From: Takakia lepidozioides | Lineage: Eukaryota > Streptophyta > Takakiopsida > Takakiales > Takakiaceae | Length of the DNA: 64,000 nucleotides | Direction: 5' to 3' | Assembly: GCA_030704615.1 (NCBI GenBank) | Contig: CM060732.1 | Coordinates: forward strand, 70,539,053-70,603,052 | Part shown: positions 1-11,330 of the stretch, one piece after another | Layout of the letters: the number at the start of each line of letters is the position of its first letter | Position numbering within the stretch: the first letter of the stretch is position 1 | Made by a program: the position numbers and the translations under genes | Notes under the pieces: generated by a model | What the model saw: only the letters and a program-made list of their open reading frames with translations | What the model was told of the DNA's origin: nothing | The model's database searches: none

Positions 1-847
1 CAAACACTTGGTGTGCATCCACCACACTCCTGCACTTGCAATACATGCTTACCAGGGCATTCCCTACTGTGACATCTGACTCAAATCCAGCTTTGATGAT
101 GCACGCATGGAGCCACTTGCCCTCTTCCAGAGCTAGTGGGTTTGCACATGAGTTTAGGATGCTGATGAAAGTGACCTTGTTTGGATTGATGCCTTCACGT
201 TGCATTCGCCGAAAGAGTTCAAAAGCCTCATGGCCATGGCCATGCCGAGCGTATCCTGCAATCATCGCATTCCACGAGATCACATCTCGCTTAAGCATCG
301 TGTCAAACAAGAGGCGCGCATCCACCACACTCCCGCACTTGCAATACATGGAGACAAGCGCAGTTCCAACTCGGACATCTGATTCTAATCCAGCTTCGAT
401 GATGTACGCATGAAGCCGCTTGCCCTCTTCCAGGCCAACCGGGCTGGCACATGCACTGAGAATGCTCATGAAGGTGATCTTGTTTGGCTTCACGCCTTCC
501 CATTGCATTTGCCAAAAGAGTGCCAATGCCTTGTCAGCTAGTCCTTGCTGAGCTAACCCTGCAATCATCGCAGTCCATGAGATCACATTCCGTTTGGGCA
601 TCTTGTCAAACACTTGGAGAGCATCCACGACAATCCCGCACTTCACATACATGCTAACAAGGGTGTTTGACAGGAAGATGTCTGGCTCGAATCCACTTTT
701 AATGATGTGGGCATGGACCTCCTTGCCGTCTGACAAGGCCTTGGCTTTAGTACACCCCTGCAAAAGACGAGCACAGGTTTCCGAATATTCCTGAAAGCCT
801 CGTTGCTGTATCACATCCAATATGCGCACTGTCTCCTTCAATCGCAT
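1..847 (-). CDS. PLS-type pentatricopeptide repeat protein, N-terminal part (runs off left edge)
   Basis: Continuous minus-strand reading frame without stops from an ATG at 847 to the window edge. It encodes tandem helical repeats with the diagnostic PLS-PPR phrases LVSMYVKCG, VFDKMPKRNVISWTAMIAG and LVSMYCKCGSVVDARLLF, each followed by an L/S-type unit such as GVKPNKITFMSILSACAS with LEEGKRLHAYIIEAG. PPR proteins of this class bind organellar RNA, one base per repeat, usually for C-to-U editing or processing in plastids or mitochondria; that role is family knowledge. The first Met begins MRLKETVRILDVIQQRG, a usual pre-repeat leader. The frame stays open upstream to a stop near 946, and a possible acceptor (ttacag) lies there, so a further 5' exon with a transit peptide is possible. 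The C-terminus (E/DYW) is outside the window. Confident as PPR; target unknown. Confidence 0.87.
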   Translation of the reverse strand, partial: MRLKETVRILDVIQQRGFQEYSETCARLLQGCTKAKALSDGKEVHAHIIKSGFEPDIFLSNTLVSMYVKCGIVVDALQVFDKMPKRNVISWTAMIAGLAQQGLADKALALFWQMQWEGVKPNKITFMSILSACASPVGLEEGKRLHAYIIEAGLESDVRVGTALVSMYCKCGSVVDARLLFDTMLKRDVISWNAMIAGYARHGHGHEAFELFRRMQREGINPNKVTFISILNSCANPLALEEGKWLHACIIKAGFESDVTVGNALVSMYCKCRSVVDAHQVF

Positions 848-1970
848 CTCCTTACACGCTGTGCTCACCTCGCCACCACTCTCCCAAGCTTTCCTGCAGA
901 CTCTCCTTGCCACTGTAAGTTTTTTCTTTCCACTCCACAAGAATTACTGCTGCTGCGGCCACAAATACCCTTCTCTCTCGCCTGATGTCCAACAACCCGC
1001 TGGGTCCTATTCCTGATACGAAATCCCGCAACCCTGCATGATGCACAATCACAATTTCATATGTGCATCTCTAGACCTTTTGTGAAAGCTTCACACGCAG
1101 AACAGTTCTGACCTAAATGCTCACAGGATGGAATTCTGATGCGGTTTGCACAACACACGAGATGGGCGGAAGTGCAGCATACCCAGCATTCCCGAGCCTT
1201 CTTTGAAAACCCATTACGACGATACCAACTCCCCCATGCGATGAAGCATGATGAACACACAAGTAACATTTTCAGCCACTATCTCACTTCCCACCAAACT
1301 GACGGGCATTTGCAATTCTTTCATCATGAGGACTTGCAGCGCTCCGAATTGCATCAAACACCGTTTCAGCAAGACTGAGACCTCTGACTGCATTAAAGAT
1401 TTTGCAAGTGCTCTATAGCATTACCTCCTTGGAGATCGGTGTTTCCACCGAAAGTTAGTTTGTAGACCGCTGTGAATCTCTTTCAGCTGTTACTCTTTAG
1501 GCTTGTATCTCCTGCAGTGATTATCGTGTTGGAATGAATTGAAATTGGGTCTTTGTAATTGGAGGTTGGTGCATTCAGTTTACAAACACATTATAAGACG
1601 AATGTGAAAGGTGATGATGTCCGTCAGAAGCGACAATCTTAGGAAGAAAAAATGTTAGCAGTGGAAGAATGATGGTGACTCTATTCTTCTACAGCCCTTT
1701 GGTTTTGTGGTTTTACAGTTTGTTCGTGACTGGTTCCTTCTTTGTCCCTTCGGCCCTTTGGGCCTCTCGCTCTGTGTGTATGTCTCTCGCTCTAAGAATA
1801 AAGTAATTTTTCTACCAACCCAAAGATGTGACAGAATACAGCAACCAGAGGAGCTTGCATCTCCAGAGGAGGTAATGTGGGTGTCAACGTGCAGTGGTTG
1901 TGTGGATATCCAATCCACTGTGCTGCTGTGCCCCCACGGACTGGACTGTTTGGTAGGGACAAAAATGAAT
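848..1970. other. Intergenic region between the PPR gene and the MYCBPAP-like gene
   Basis: No coding exon was recognised here. The stretch should hold the 5' leader of the leftward PPR gene and the 3' untranslated region of the MYCBPAP-like gene. Short open frames on both strands resemble no family I know. Confidence 0.4.
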
Positions 1971-4900
1971 TCAAGGATTGTCTCTGCGAAGCCTCTGTTC
2001 TTCCACCATCAGCTCCTGCTTCTGTCTCTCCAGGGCAAAGACCTTCCAGCATGCACTATCATCCTGCTCCATTGAATATTGTGCAATCTTTTCATCTAAA
2101 AGTGCCGCCACTGCTGCTTGCTCTTTATGTATCTGTTCCTCATAGTTGCCAAATCCATAATTCATGAGGCATCGAAGCTCCATCATAATATGGATCCACT
2201 TCAGACAGTACTCTAACATCTCTTGATTCTCCAGACGAGTCTCCAGGCTCATCTCGTTTAATGGAGGGTCTTCCAATTTAATCTGCTCCAGTAAGTCATC
2301 CATAACCTACAAAGCCACATTCAACAACATTTGCCATGAGAAACAAGTCGTCAGAGTCCTGGAATAGCTGGCTCCAATGTTACAGTGTAGCAACACCAGG
2401 GACTACAAATAATCTTACTTGGCCACTGCAACCAAATCAAAATTCACACAACTCACCTCTGGATCAGCGGTTCCTTGATCAAGGTTTTCCTCTCTAAGTT
2501 TCAGTTCCATGTCTGCTTTCTCGGCTCTTTCTTGCTCAAAATGCGCATAGAAATTCTGCATCAGCATTTTAGCCAGTGGTCGACCAGATGACTCTGGCAC
2601 AGTCTCAAAGACCTCTGCTACTGAATCAGTGAGGGCATAAAGTATTCGGTAAACAGCCACATGAAGAAGAGCTGTTTGATGAGGCGGAATTTGAGCTGAT
2701 TGGATCAAATTGACCATCTCATCTCGCAGCTTGTTCCGTTGCTTTCCATCCTGAATAATATCTATGCCTGCCAAAATACTGGCCACAGAGCCCTCCCATG
2801 GCATGTCTGCTGGTGGGAGGACAACCGGTGTTTCGATGACTTCAATAGCTTTTGGCTCTGGTGGAGTTTCATCAATAATCTTTGCAGATTTTTTTGGGGC
2901 CTTTTTATCAGATGACTTCGGGCCTTTGCCTTTCTCCACAGGAGGGGGAGGGGGGGTTGGCAGCGGCGGCGGCGGTGGTGGTGGCGGAGGTGGGGCCATT
3001 TCTTTCACAATTTTGGCGAGGTTCTCGAATTTGCTGTATATAGAAGGCACAAAATAGATGGGAGGCTCCAAAGTGAGGTTGCTTTTGATGAAGGTGAATG
3101 CTTCAGCAGAGAACATGTACTGGCTATTTCTGATCTCTTCAGTTGGGCGAGATGCTTTGGCTGCTCTGTAAAGGACTGCCTCAAAGGCCTCATCAATTCC
3201 ACGCATCATTTCCCGGTAATCCAACACCTTGGTAAATTTCTGTCGCAGTTTTCTGTTGCTCCAAACGCCATAACCAAACATGACATTTCATTCCCTTGTC
3301 AGCCCTCAGAAGATTGAGTGTATTTGTTCTTTTAGATTTCCTTCCTACATTTTATAATAATTGCTTTGGTGAGAGTACCAATTGGAATCTTGTTGAGTCC
3401 ACAATAACTGCTAACCAGAGGACAGTCGACCAGTTCCCTGTTAAGCAATCTCCTAGTAATGAGGACAATCCATGCCAACCAAGTAGTGTATACACATTAC
3501 CCTTCTGGTAGCCAGGAAAATGGTTAACCAGCCAAAAAGGAGAAAATTTCAAGTTAAAAGCTCACATCACCCTTGAGACATACAGCAGCAGGAGGCCAAT
3601 GCTGTCTGCAGGTGAGGGAGGGTCAGATAAGTGAGCCTCCGCAAAGCCCCACGCCCCTTACTATTGTGCTAAGGTAAGGGTGGTCACTACAGGCAATACT
3701 AGCACTGAAAGCCTTTCTGAAGGTGGTACATACAACCTGTATTGGTCCTCTGAGAGGGCCACACCTCTGAGGAAGAGAGGGTCCAAGCTCCAGGCTCCAG
3801 GCAACTTAGGAGTTATGTGTAGCACCCAGCTCTCCAAATACACTCCGGGCACATCTGACCTGAATGTGAAGACAAAGGTTTTTTTCTGTCCAGACAGTAT
3901 ACTCCCAGAACCATTCAGGACTGCAAATGCCCGACAATCTGTAATGTGCTTGCCTGCAAACCCCAACAACAAATACCCCAAGTGAGCTAGTGCCTCTTAC
4001 TACTACTTTTTGTGGGTTGATTGACAAGAGCCCTGATCAGCATGTAGACAGCAACCGTGTCCTCTGCTTTAGGAATCCTAGAAGGATCAGATTATGAGTC
4101 AAGCCACACAGCCACCCTAAACAAGGTCGGCAGACAGGAGAAAACAACCTTGTGCCAGCCATTCCAGAGTTGTGGCCAGCCTAACCTTGTTGTGAGATTT
4201 GCAATCAGACCTAAACCTGAAGCATAAACCAAAACACGGTTGAGCAAGGACATCACTGCCTGTATTTCTAATACACAATGAGAACTGTGCTTGCCTCGAA
4301 GGCTAGCAATTACAGCTTGGAGAATAAATATACTTTTTGTCTCTATGCCTCTCCCTCCACTGAGAGAAACAGACACACCACCAGATTCTTCTGGCGGTAG
4401 GAGACAACTCTTGGACAATTGCAGAAAGAAATAAAGGCAAGGCATAACCAACCTAAGGCCAATTTGCGGGTGGTTATAAGGGCCTCCATGGGCCTGCGTT
4501 CCCAGGTGTAAAACAGGGTAGTGCTGCCCAAATTCTCCAACAGCACTGTTTTGCTGGTTTGCCCTCCTACTCAAGCAAAACAAAATCGAATGATTGTACC
4601 TCATGCCGGATAATGGTTTCAGAGAACCTCTACTTTTGTCACTTGCTTTTCTAATTATAGGTCCCTCCCATGTCTTGTTCTCACGATGCGCCTATCAACA
4701 AGGATTGTGGATTGGAACCAATATAAGTAACATGACAAAACATTTCCATCAGTGCACTTATCTCACTTGGATCGTTTTCCTTCCTGATTTTTGCAATTGA
4801 GACCCAGTGTTAGACCTGACAACAGAGATGATGTCTGAGTGGGATGCACACCCGTTTTGCAAACACAAAAAAGCATGACAGGGCTCAGTAATGCTGCAGG

Positions 4901-6659
4901 GCCTGGCATTTCTCGTGGTCTCTGCACAAGACAATTGAGGTGATACACGTAAGATCGCAATATCCCTTGGCACCCTACACATCCCAAAATTTATATGACC
5001 TTCTATATGTAGCAACCTCCTATAGAACCTCCTAAAGAGCGTTTTTTCTTTGAAGCGCTAGGGTTTTCGAATGAGTTGGAGTTTGGTGAAGTGCCCAGTG
5101 CAGTGGATTACCTTCTTGAACTTTTCCTGCACTTTCAACTTCATGGGAGGCAATGGCTTTGGCAATTCACGGCAAATGCGGCGTCCCAAAACCTGTAAGT
5201 CCACTAACAACGTAAATCAAGAGTTGGGCTCTCTTGTTAGAGCAGCTCACCGAAATTCAGCTTGCCTCTTGTCAATTTCTACGAGTTCGAAAGAATTGGA
5301 AAAGTTGTATGTCCTTGGTCCAGCATACTTTTCTTTCTCATGGAGAGCTAGCTATCTCTGCAAGCACTGCTATGTTTTCACAGAAGCAGGGTCATACCTT
5401 CAAGGCTGTAAAATCGGGATAGTGTGGCTCTGCACGCTGAAGATTTGCCACACTTTCAGAAGTGAACACCTCCCAGGGACCCCATTCAGACTTCCTCTTT
5501 AATGTATGAGCCCACCGGTCTTTAAAAAACACAATGACCGTGTTGTCTCTGTCTGGGCGTCCAATGCGCATGAACTCCCTCTTCATCGTTTTTCGTTGTT
5601 TTGGTGCCGGGCTACCATCATCCCAGGGTGGTTTTGTGGGTGCACCTGGTGTTCCTTCCCACTCATATAGGCGAAGAGTTTGTTCCCACTGGAAGTCACA
5701 CCCTCAATGAACTCTTCGTGAGTTGCAACAAAACCATCACGCAACAAACACACACCTATGCATTGCCAGTCACATCATCTATGGCATCAACAACAGACTG
5801 GGCAGGCCCATGTGCAAAAAGAACACTGGCTATCAAATCTTATATGGATCACAATGAATCTGTACAGTAGAGATTATAACAATCGATTCCCCCTCCAGAA
5901 GTGTATCAGGAGCTCTTGTTCCACAGTAGTCTGAGCACACACAACCACCCTTTTCTGACAATTATCAGGGTTCAGGGTTTTAGTGTACAAGAACGGGCCA
6001 TAAGCAAGTCCCAGAAAATTCGAAGACACTTACCTCTTCCGCACTAACTTCCTCTTTCGTTCTGGAAGCCTCAATCATTTCAAAATTCTCTAATTTCACA
6101 CGGTACTTGTGTATCCGTTCCATCAACAACTCTGGGAATGTCTTGTCAAACCTTTCTCTAAATCTTGTGCACACGGTGTCCCATTCTTCGTAGAACCAAT
6201 AGTAATCCCTACATCACCCCTCCCACCAACCATCAGGAAAGACCTTGCATGCGTAGGCGTTACAGTCTTGACGGCCATGAGTAGAGGTCAAATATGGGTC
6301 CTGATCTATGCAATCCATAGGTAAGCTCGTTCACTCATTCGCAGTGTTGTCAATTAAAGTTCTAGTGAGGATGCACAGGCCAGAAGAAAACGCCGATCAT
6401 AAAGATATGACAATTATAGCACGTGGAAAAGACAGCTGCAGCATTGTCACTCTTCTTACTGGACTGAAGAGGCTTACTCTAAAACGTTAAGTTCCGAATC
6501 CTTCTCATAGCGTTGCCATATGTGGAGTTTCTCCTTTTTCGGAGGTATGGGTGGGGGCTCCTTTTTCCGTTCAAGAGCTTGCAAAAACATTTGGGATCGT
6601 CTAGGTGGTACTCGTTCCAACATGTCACACTGCTCTGGAAGGGGCAGCATCCTCAACAT
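1971..6659 (-). CDS. MYCBPAP: MYCBP-associated protein (MYCBPAP/FAP147-like) axonemal protein, 9 exons
   Basis: Nine exons join with consistent phases and GT-AG borders: 6659-6478, 6208-6034, 5688-5398, 5192-5112, 4921-4816, 4545-4453, 3953-3737, 3252-2457 and 2306-1971. They give about 758 residues ending in a TGA. Residues about 244-382 form an ASH/MSP-like beta-sandwich: a segment reading LLENLGSTTLFYTWERRP, then SGQKKTFVFTFRSDVPGVYL and LRGVALSEDQYR, the signature of the MYCBPAP family. A polyproline run lies near residues 470-490, and the C-terminus is rich in charged helices. In animals and Chlamydomonas this protein belongs to the central apparatus of motile cilia, so a role in sperm flagella is expected. 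The 5' end is uncertain: the frame remains open upstream of Met 6659 to a possible acceptor (cattag) near 6690, so another upstream exon is likely. The start of exon 8 is the least certain internal border. Confidence 0.83.
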
Positions 6660-7685
6660 GTTGTTCGCCGAAAAAGTTAGATGTCTTCTCTAATGTATGT
6701 GAATCACTTCAAGCACTCATTCAGAACATGTGGTGTAATAAGAAATCGGATTGAAACAGTCAGATGATAAACTTGACAGATTTCAAGGGTGACGGCTATG
6801 CTTCTACAATGTGTTCAGTTCAGAATTCCTGGCTCGTAGCGCTATGCTTGGGTAAAACACCAGGAGCAATGCCTTCATTTCTCGCACATGTTGTAACTCC
6901 GCTGTTTATTCATCAACTGTTATCGCATGCAATATCATTTCTCGCACCTGTTGTAACTCCGCTGTTTATTCATCAACTGTTAGCGCATGCAATATTCTGG
7001 CTTTCCTCGCTGATGGTTGTGCACAGGCCGCCTGATCGTACAAAGTCAAAAATCACACAGAACAGTAGTTGGGGTGGCATTGATCAGGCACGCAGCGGCC
7101 CTGATCAAGAGGATTTTAAACAAAACTGCAGGAAGGGCGTGCAAGGGAAATGAAGGGGCCTGATCAGCAGCTAGCCAAGAAATGTGTAAGCTGGAGCTGC
7201 AAATGCTGAACAGCAGCTGCGCATGCACAACACACGGATCTGTGTTTGCATTGGCGTGCTGGCTGGTGAAGAGGTAGATGACGAAGAGTCGGATCAACAG
7301 GTAACCGTTACAACCGACTCTTCTCAACCATATACATTTGAATTCCGAAACCTCCACAACTGGTGACCTACCATGTCCAAATGGCCCAGTTGCTTACAGT
7401 TATAAACCTTCATAGATTACGCACTACAGTCCACAACCCATTGCACTCAAAGAGACAAGACTGTACAACACAGCTTGTTGCTTGTACATTTGTTTTCCGA
7501 ACACCAAAACCTGTTTCGTCAAGCACTGGATGCCTGTATACCTATGACCAATTTGGCCTTTGATGGCCAGGTGATGTGACATGTTCTCCACTCAACACTC
7601 ATCAGTTTCACACTGTTAATAGCCTAAGTTTCATCTCCCGATAAGGCGAGCGCTCTTGAAAAAGCTAATACATTTACAGAAGAGA
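6660..7685. other. Region upstream of the MYCBPAP-like gene
   Basis: Apart from the 60-bp tandem duplication at 6875-6994, no gene, RNA or transposon was recognised. It probably includes the promoter or a first exon of the leftward MYCBPAP-like gene, but no element can be pinned down. Confidence 0.35.
6875..6994. repeat. Two-copy tandem duplication, 60-bp unit
   Basis: The segment beginning tcatttctcgcac and ending gcatgcaata occurs twice back to back at 6875-6934 and 6935-6994, with about two mismatches. The unit is 60 bp, so any frame through it stays open, but there is no evidence that it is coding. Confidence 0.9.
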
Positions 7686-7689
7686 GTCT

Positions 7690-8300
7690 AAATGAGATGA
7701 AATGAAATGGAACTTTATAGCGTCCGAAGGAAGCTTATCGGACAAAAGAAAAGCAAGAAACAAGAAATTGGAATAAAAGACAGAGTGAAGCCGGAAGGAG
7801 CCCAAAAGCAATCACTGCTCAAGGGTCAAAGTTTTGTGAAGAAGAGCTGCCAAGCATTTCTGATCCTCCTGATGGAAGACTGTGAGAGAATTGAGTTTCT
7901 CCCACGGATCTCATACTAAAGAGGCCAGTAAAAGAAGAAGTGCTCTTCAGTTTCGATACAACGGTTCCAGTGCATGCCCCAATGCCCTGAGAGAGAGAAA
8001 TGAAATGAAATGAAATGGTGCTTTATAACGTCCGCGGAAAGCTCATAGAGCTTATGGGACAAAATGGAAGAAAACATGAGAGAGGAACAAAATCCAGAAA
8101 CCACAATTAATGTTCTAGCGATTGTCTAAGGGTGAAGGCCTCGTGCAGGTAGGCTGCCAAGCATTTTTTATCCTCATAGTGGAAGACATCAGTGAGAGTA
8201 GACATCAGTGAGAGTTTGGGTTCCACTGAATAAACAGTGGAATCTCCCAGGGATCTCGTAGTATAGAGGGCAGTAGAAGAAGAAGTGTTCTTCAGTTTCA
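7690..8300 (-). repeat. Two diverged copies of a dispersed element ending in (CATTT)n
   Basis: Copies at about 7690-7955 and 8005-8300 share, on the minus strand, a block reading GAAGAACACTTCTTC, a block reading CTTGGCAGC and a 3' part with a run close to CGGACGTTATAAAG followed by CATTTCATTTCATTT. A short tandem pentamer at the end of both copies is typical of the 3' tail of some LINEs and SINEs. The minus-strand frames look like decayed coding sequence, but I cannot name a family. Confidence 0.5.
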
Positions 8301-8302
8301 AT

Positions 8303-8650
8303 AAAATTGCACCAACAGTCAGTAGCTCAGTTGGTTAAGTGCACTGAGTGCCACCCAGATGATTCTGGGGTCAAATCTTGCTACTGATAGGTGTGGTATA
8401 CTCTTCTCCCCGCATACAGTACAATGTGCTCAACCTCACAAGCCACAGTAGTAAGCCATGAAGTGAAGAGGAGAAACAATTCCCACAAGTAACTTAGGTA
8501 GTGCTAGATTTCGAGGGGAAAAGAGTGGGTGAGCTACTTGTTATGGGGGTTAAAATGAAATCCCAAAAAATTGCATGTGCATCAGTGGTGGAATATCAGC
8601 CTGTTCGGAATCTCGCCAGCTAAAAATCAAAAATAAAAATAAATCTCGCC
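8303..8650 (+). mobile_element. tRNA-derived SINE (copy 1)
   Basis: The head carries a pol III A box (tagctcagttgg, 8327-8338) and a B box (ggggtcaaatcttgc, near 8370), spaced as in a tRNA, followed by an unrelated body and an A-rich end (aaaatcaaaaataaaaataaa, near 8630). It is a retroposon rather than a tRNA gene, because the tRNA stems do not pair and the body continues for about 270 bp. A nearly identical copy lies inverted at 16.8-17.13 kb, and a shorter relative starts at 11123. Confidence 0.8.
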
Positions 8651-8732
8651 AGCCACCTTTTCTAACTTTTTTCTTTTTTGGTTTTCTTTTGTTTGTGTGC
8701 TTAAACCCAGGCTCGGACTGGAGTTAGTTAAA

Positions 8733-8950
8733 ATGGGATGGACAGAAAACGGATGAGACAGTATCCAAACAAGTCCTTCAAAGTTTCATATTCTGTCATA
8801 GGATGACCTTCATGCAACAAATAGAACAAAGCTGCAAACTGAACTCTTTTTTTCCTGCCGTCTCTAGCTGCTCGACTTAGTACCAATTGATGCAACACAT
8901 TCCCTGAGGCATTTATTGCAAAAATTCTCTTGTTCTTCCCAAACTGCAAG
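8733..8950 (-). pseudogene. hAT-like transposase N-terminal fragment
   Basis: The minus-strand frame contains RKKRVQFAALFYLLHEGHPM followed by TEYETLKDLFGYC. This resembles the conserved N-terminal block of plant hAT-type transposase relatives (VQF..L..LL..GRPMTDYE..K.LF). No catalytic residues lie in this piece. It abuts, on one side, the 60-bp stretch that matches the PSRP4 5' flank and, on the other, an (AAAAC)n-family repeat. Confidence 0.45.
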
Positions 8951-9300
8951 GCCCCGGCTCTGGTGGTACCGTTGGAAAGCCCTCGATGAGGATGGGTGCA
9001 CCGGCTTGGTCTCATGATTTTTGGACCTGCGGTGTGGGAGATATGGAATTTCAAGTACTTTTGGTAGTCGAAAATTCGTGAAAAATAGCAAAGTGGGCTT
9101 TGCTGGAGCAGTAATTGGATATAGTACAACTGAATAACTCATGGAAAAAATAAGATTCTCCACACATGGGCCTCCACATAGGAGAGGCACTTGGATATGT
9201 AGGGGATTCCACTTGGGATAGTTGGGCCAACGACATAGGCTACCCTAGTATGGTACTATTGAAGAGAGGACACAATTCCAATCAGCTCCTTTGACGTGCA
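8938..9300 (-). repeat. Composite dispersed repeat R2-R1 (minus orientation)
   Basis: On the minus strand, 9110-8938 carries the R1 body (aaagcccactttgctat, then ccaaaagtacttgaaattcc and gagggctttccaacggtacc). About 9260-9140 carries the R2 unit (tagcctatgtcgttggccc, ccaagtgcctctcctatgtg). The same order recurs at 44.35-44.76 kb and, in tandem form, at 36.4-37.85 kb. Complete R1 copies end in (AAAAC)n, so a retroposon is likely. Confidence 0.7.
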
Positions 9301-10015
9301 GGGATCATTCAGATCAACTAGTCAACACTTACTTTAACTCATTCGATTAAGAAGCTTTTAATTGAATTGCAGTTAATCCAAGAAACTCTAGATCCAATAT
9401 CAGAATAACACATACCCATTTGAAATTCCCTCCGCATTTAATGCATAACGCTACTTGGAGATCGATTCCCTGGAAGTGATTCGAATTTCGAACACGAAAC
9501 AATTCTACGGAACAAGGAATTAGATTTACATCCAGGTTTACGTCTAGGCTTCCAAACAAGTATTCAATGCCTTAAGGCACTGAAACCAACAACAATTATC
9601 TCTGTTGGCTGGGCAACCACTTCTCTGTCACCCCCTCATTTTCATACAACATATGCCATTTTGTAGAACACTTCAATTCCAAGTATAGTAAAATTGCTAT
9701 TTGTTTTCTTGGGCAATAGGGTCTTTGATGATCATCATGTGGATATTCACGAGTAAGACTAGTAGCTCAATCAACCGCACATGGTAGTGCAGATTTTGCC
9801 CAACCCATAGCCAAACAAGAGGCTTCCCATGGGTAGTATATAAGTCATATTTCACATGTTGTCTACCTGCATCTTGTCTACCTGCACCAAACTTTCCTTG
9901 GATTGGAAAAGTGGTTCATTGCATCAAAGTGGGCTCCACTTTGTGAGATGGAGCTCTAGCCTCTACCCCATAGAAAGTTGTAACTGAGATGGGGCGACAT
10001 ATGTCTCTGTCCTTA
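9301..10015. other. Unassigned AT-rich intergenic DNA
   Basis: No gene or recognisable mobile element was found. No frame resembles a known family. Confidence 0.4.
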
Positions 10016-10414
10016 GAGCATGCCCAGCAGGCGCGCTACCTAGCGCTCTATCTTCAAAATAGCGTGGCGGAGGGGATCCCGCTTCCCCAGCAGCACGTTC
10101 TGGCGCTTCAAAATGGTGACCCTCACCAAATTCCGTGCCACTCCCTCACCAAGTTGCGTGCGTTTGGAGTGTGGCATTCTCCCGAACTACCGCAAGATCC
10201 GCTGCCACTCCGCCTTCCCATATAATGACGAGCGGCAGGGCAGATGGCGGGGCCCACGGCTTACATGCTTGGCGCCTTTACTCTAGTATGGATATGGTGG
10301 GTTGCTGCTGGGGCTCTTGCCAGCCCACGCGCTATCTAGCGTGCCTGCCTCACCATACGCCTCCCTAACATAGTGTTGGCATGGCAGTTTAGTGAGCCAT
10401 TGCTGGGCATGCTC
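10016..10414. mobile_element. PIF/Harbinger-type MITE with TTA target-site duplication
   Basis: A 399-bp GC-rich segment is bounded by inverted termini GAGCATGCCCAGCA (10016-10029) and TGCTGGGCATGCTC (10401-10414), and is flanked on both sides by TTA (10013-10015 and 10415-10417). A 3-bp TTA duplication with termini close to GAGCATCTCCAGCA is the hallmark of plant Harbinger/Tourist MITEs. Internal inverted motifs such as gcgctacctagcgc add hairpin potential. There is no transposase, so it depends on a relative in trans. Confidence 0.85.
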
Positions 10415-10869
10415 TTAGCCAACCAAAGTAGAATTTTCTCTACTCTTTACTACTTCCCCATACTCTCTTTATATCTCTCAAGTCTCCAAAATGTCACTCC
10501 CCACCAAAACAGAGGCTGCACCTTGGTCTCTAGGCCTCCTGCAGCTATAGTAAATCTCTTTCGACTTTGTTTGTCTCTTCGTTTGCACGTTAAAGAAACT
10601 TTATCTTCATCTTTATCTTTATCTCTGTCACTGGTCCCTTTATGTTACTAGCGTTGCAACCTCATACCTCAGACCTTACAATGAGTTCCCATCCCATGAG
10701 TACCCAACTTATTATAACAATTTCAAAGGCACATACACTGGTTCACCCTGCGAGGCTGGAATGTGGTATTCCTCCAAGCACTCGAGGACAAGCCTCTAAA
10801 GGAAAAAGAAAAGATATTATCAGCCTGCACATATGCATGTCAAGTTTTCAATGAGTTCTTCGGGAAGTT

Positions 10870-11105
10870 TCTTGACGGTTAGCCTACACGGCCTCCAGGG
10901 TGGTTATTTTTTCCACCAATGTGACTCTTTTATTATTTAATTTGACTAAAGGGCCACCCGTCCCCTTTCTTTAAAATTTAAAAAAATAAAAATCTTCGGG
11001 GTCCACCCCATTTTGTTTTGCCTTATGGCCTTCTGTTGAGGTTATTTTTTCCCCAACTTCTATTAATATGAGCTCCTAGGCCTCAGTCCCCTTCTTTTTG
11101 TAGAA
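10870..11105 (+). repeat. Probable LINE 3' tail remnants
   Basis: Two adjacent segments start with ggttattttttcc (near 10902 and 11041). The first, gttagcctacacggcctcc...ggttattttttccacc, matches in inverted orientation the 38.03-38.08 kb segment just downstream of the minus-strand LINE RT at 38.2-39.8 kb. A shorter match lies at 44.2 kb. They are best read as 3' untranslated tails of that LINE family. Confidence 0.5.
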
Positions 11106-11122
11106 GAAAAAGAAACCAATAG

Positions 11123-11330
11123 TCAGTAGTTAAGTTGGTTAAGTGCACTGAGTGCCACCCAGATGATTCTGGGGTCAAATCTTGCTATTGACGGGTGTGG
11201 TATGGTTCCTAGGTGGTGCCCCATTCCTTATGCCTCATGGCTGTGAAAGAGGTTTTTCTCCCCTCTCTATCAAGGTGATTCAGCTGTCGCTCCCAGGTGT
11301 TTCCATTTTAAAAAAAGAAAAAAGAAGAAG
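11123..11330 (+). mobile_element. tRNA-derived SINE (short variant)
   Basis: The head (cagtagttaagttggttaag, B box ggggtcaaatcttgc) matches the SINE at 8.3 kb. The body is different (ggtgccccattccttatgcc, ctctatcaaggtgattcagc) and ends in an A/G-rich tail (aaaaaaagaaaaaagaag) near 11320. It is a second SINE subfamily sharing the same tRNA head. Confidence 0.7.

Noticed and set aside
4092-4604. 170-codon minus-strand frame in the MYCBPAP-like gene as a separate gene
   Set aside because: Only 4545-4453, in another frame, is an exon; the rest is intron with no similarity.
8320-8395. Possible tRNA gene
   Set aside because: A and B boxes are present, but the acceptor and anticodon stems do not pair, a long non-tRNA body follows, and near-identical copies occur at 11.1 and 17.1 kb. 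It is a SINE head.
9989-10368. Open frames in the GC-rich block near 10.0-10.4 kb
   Set aside because: The block is a MITE with terminal inverted repeats and a TTA duplication; no protein family matches.
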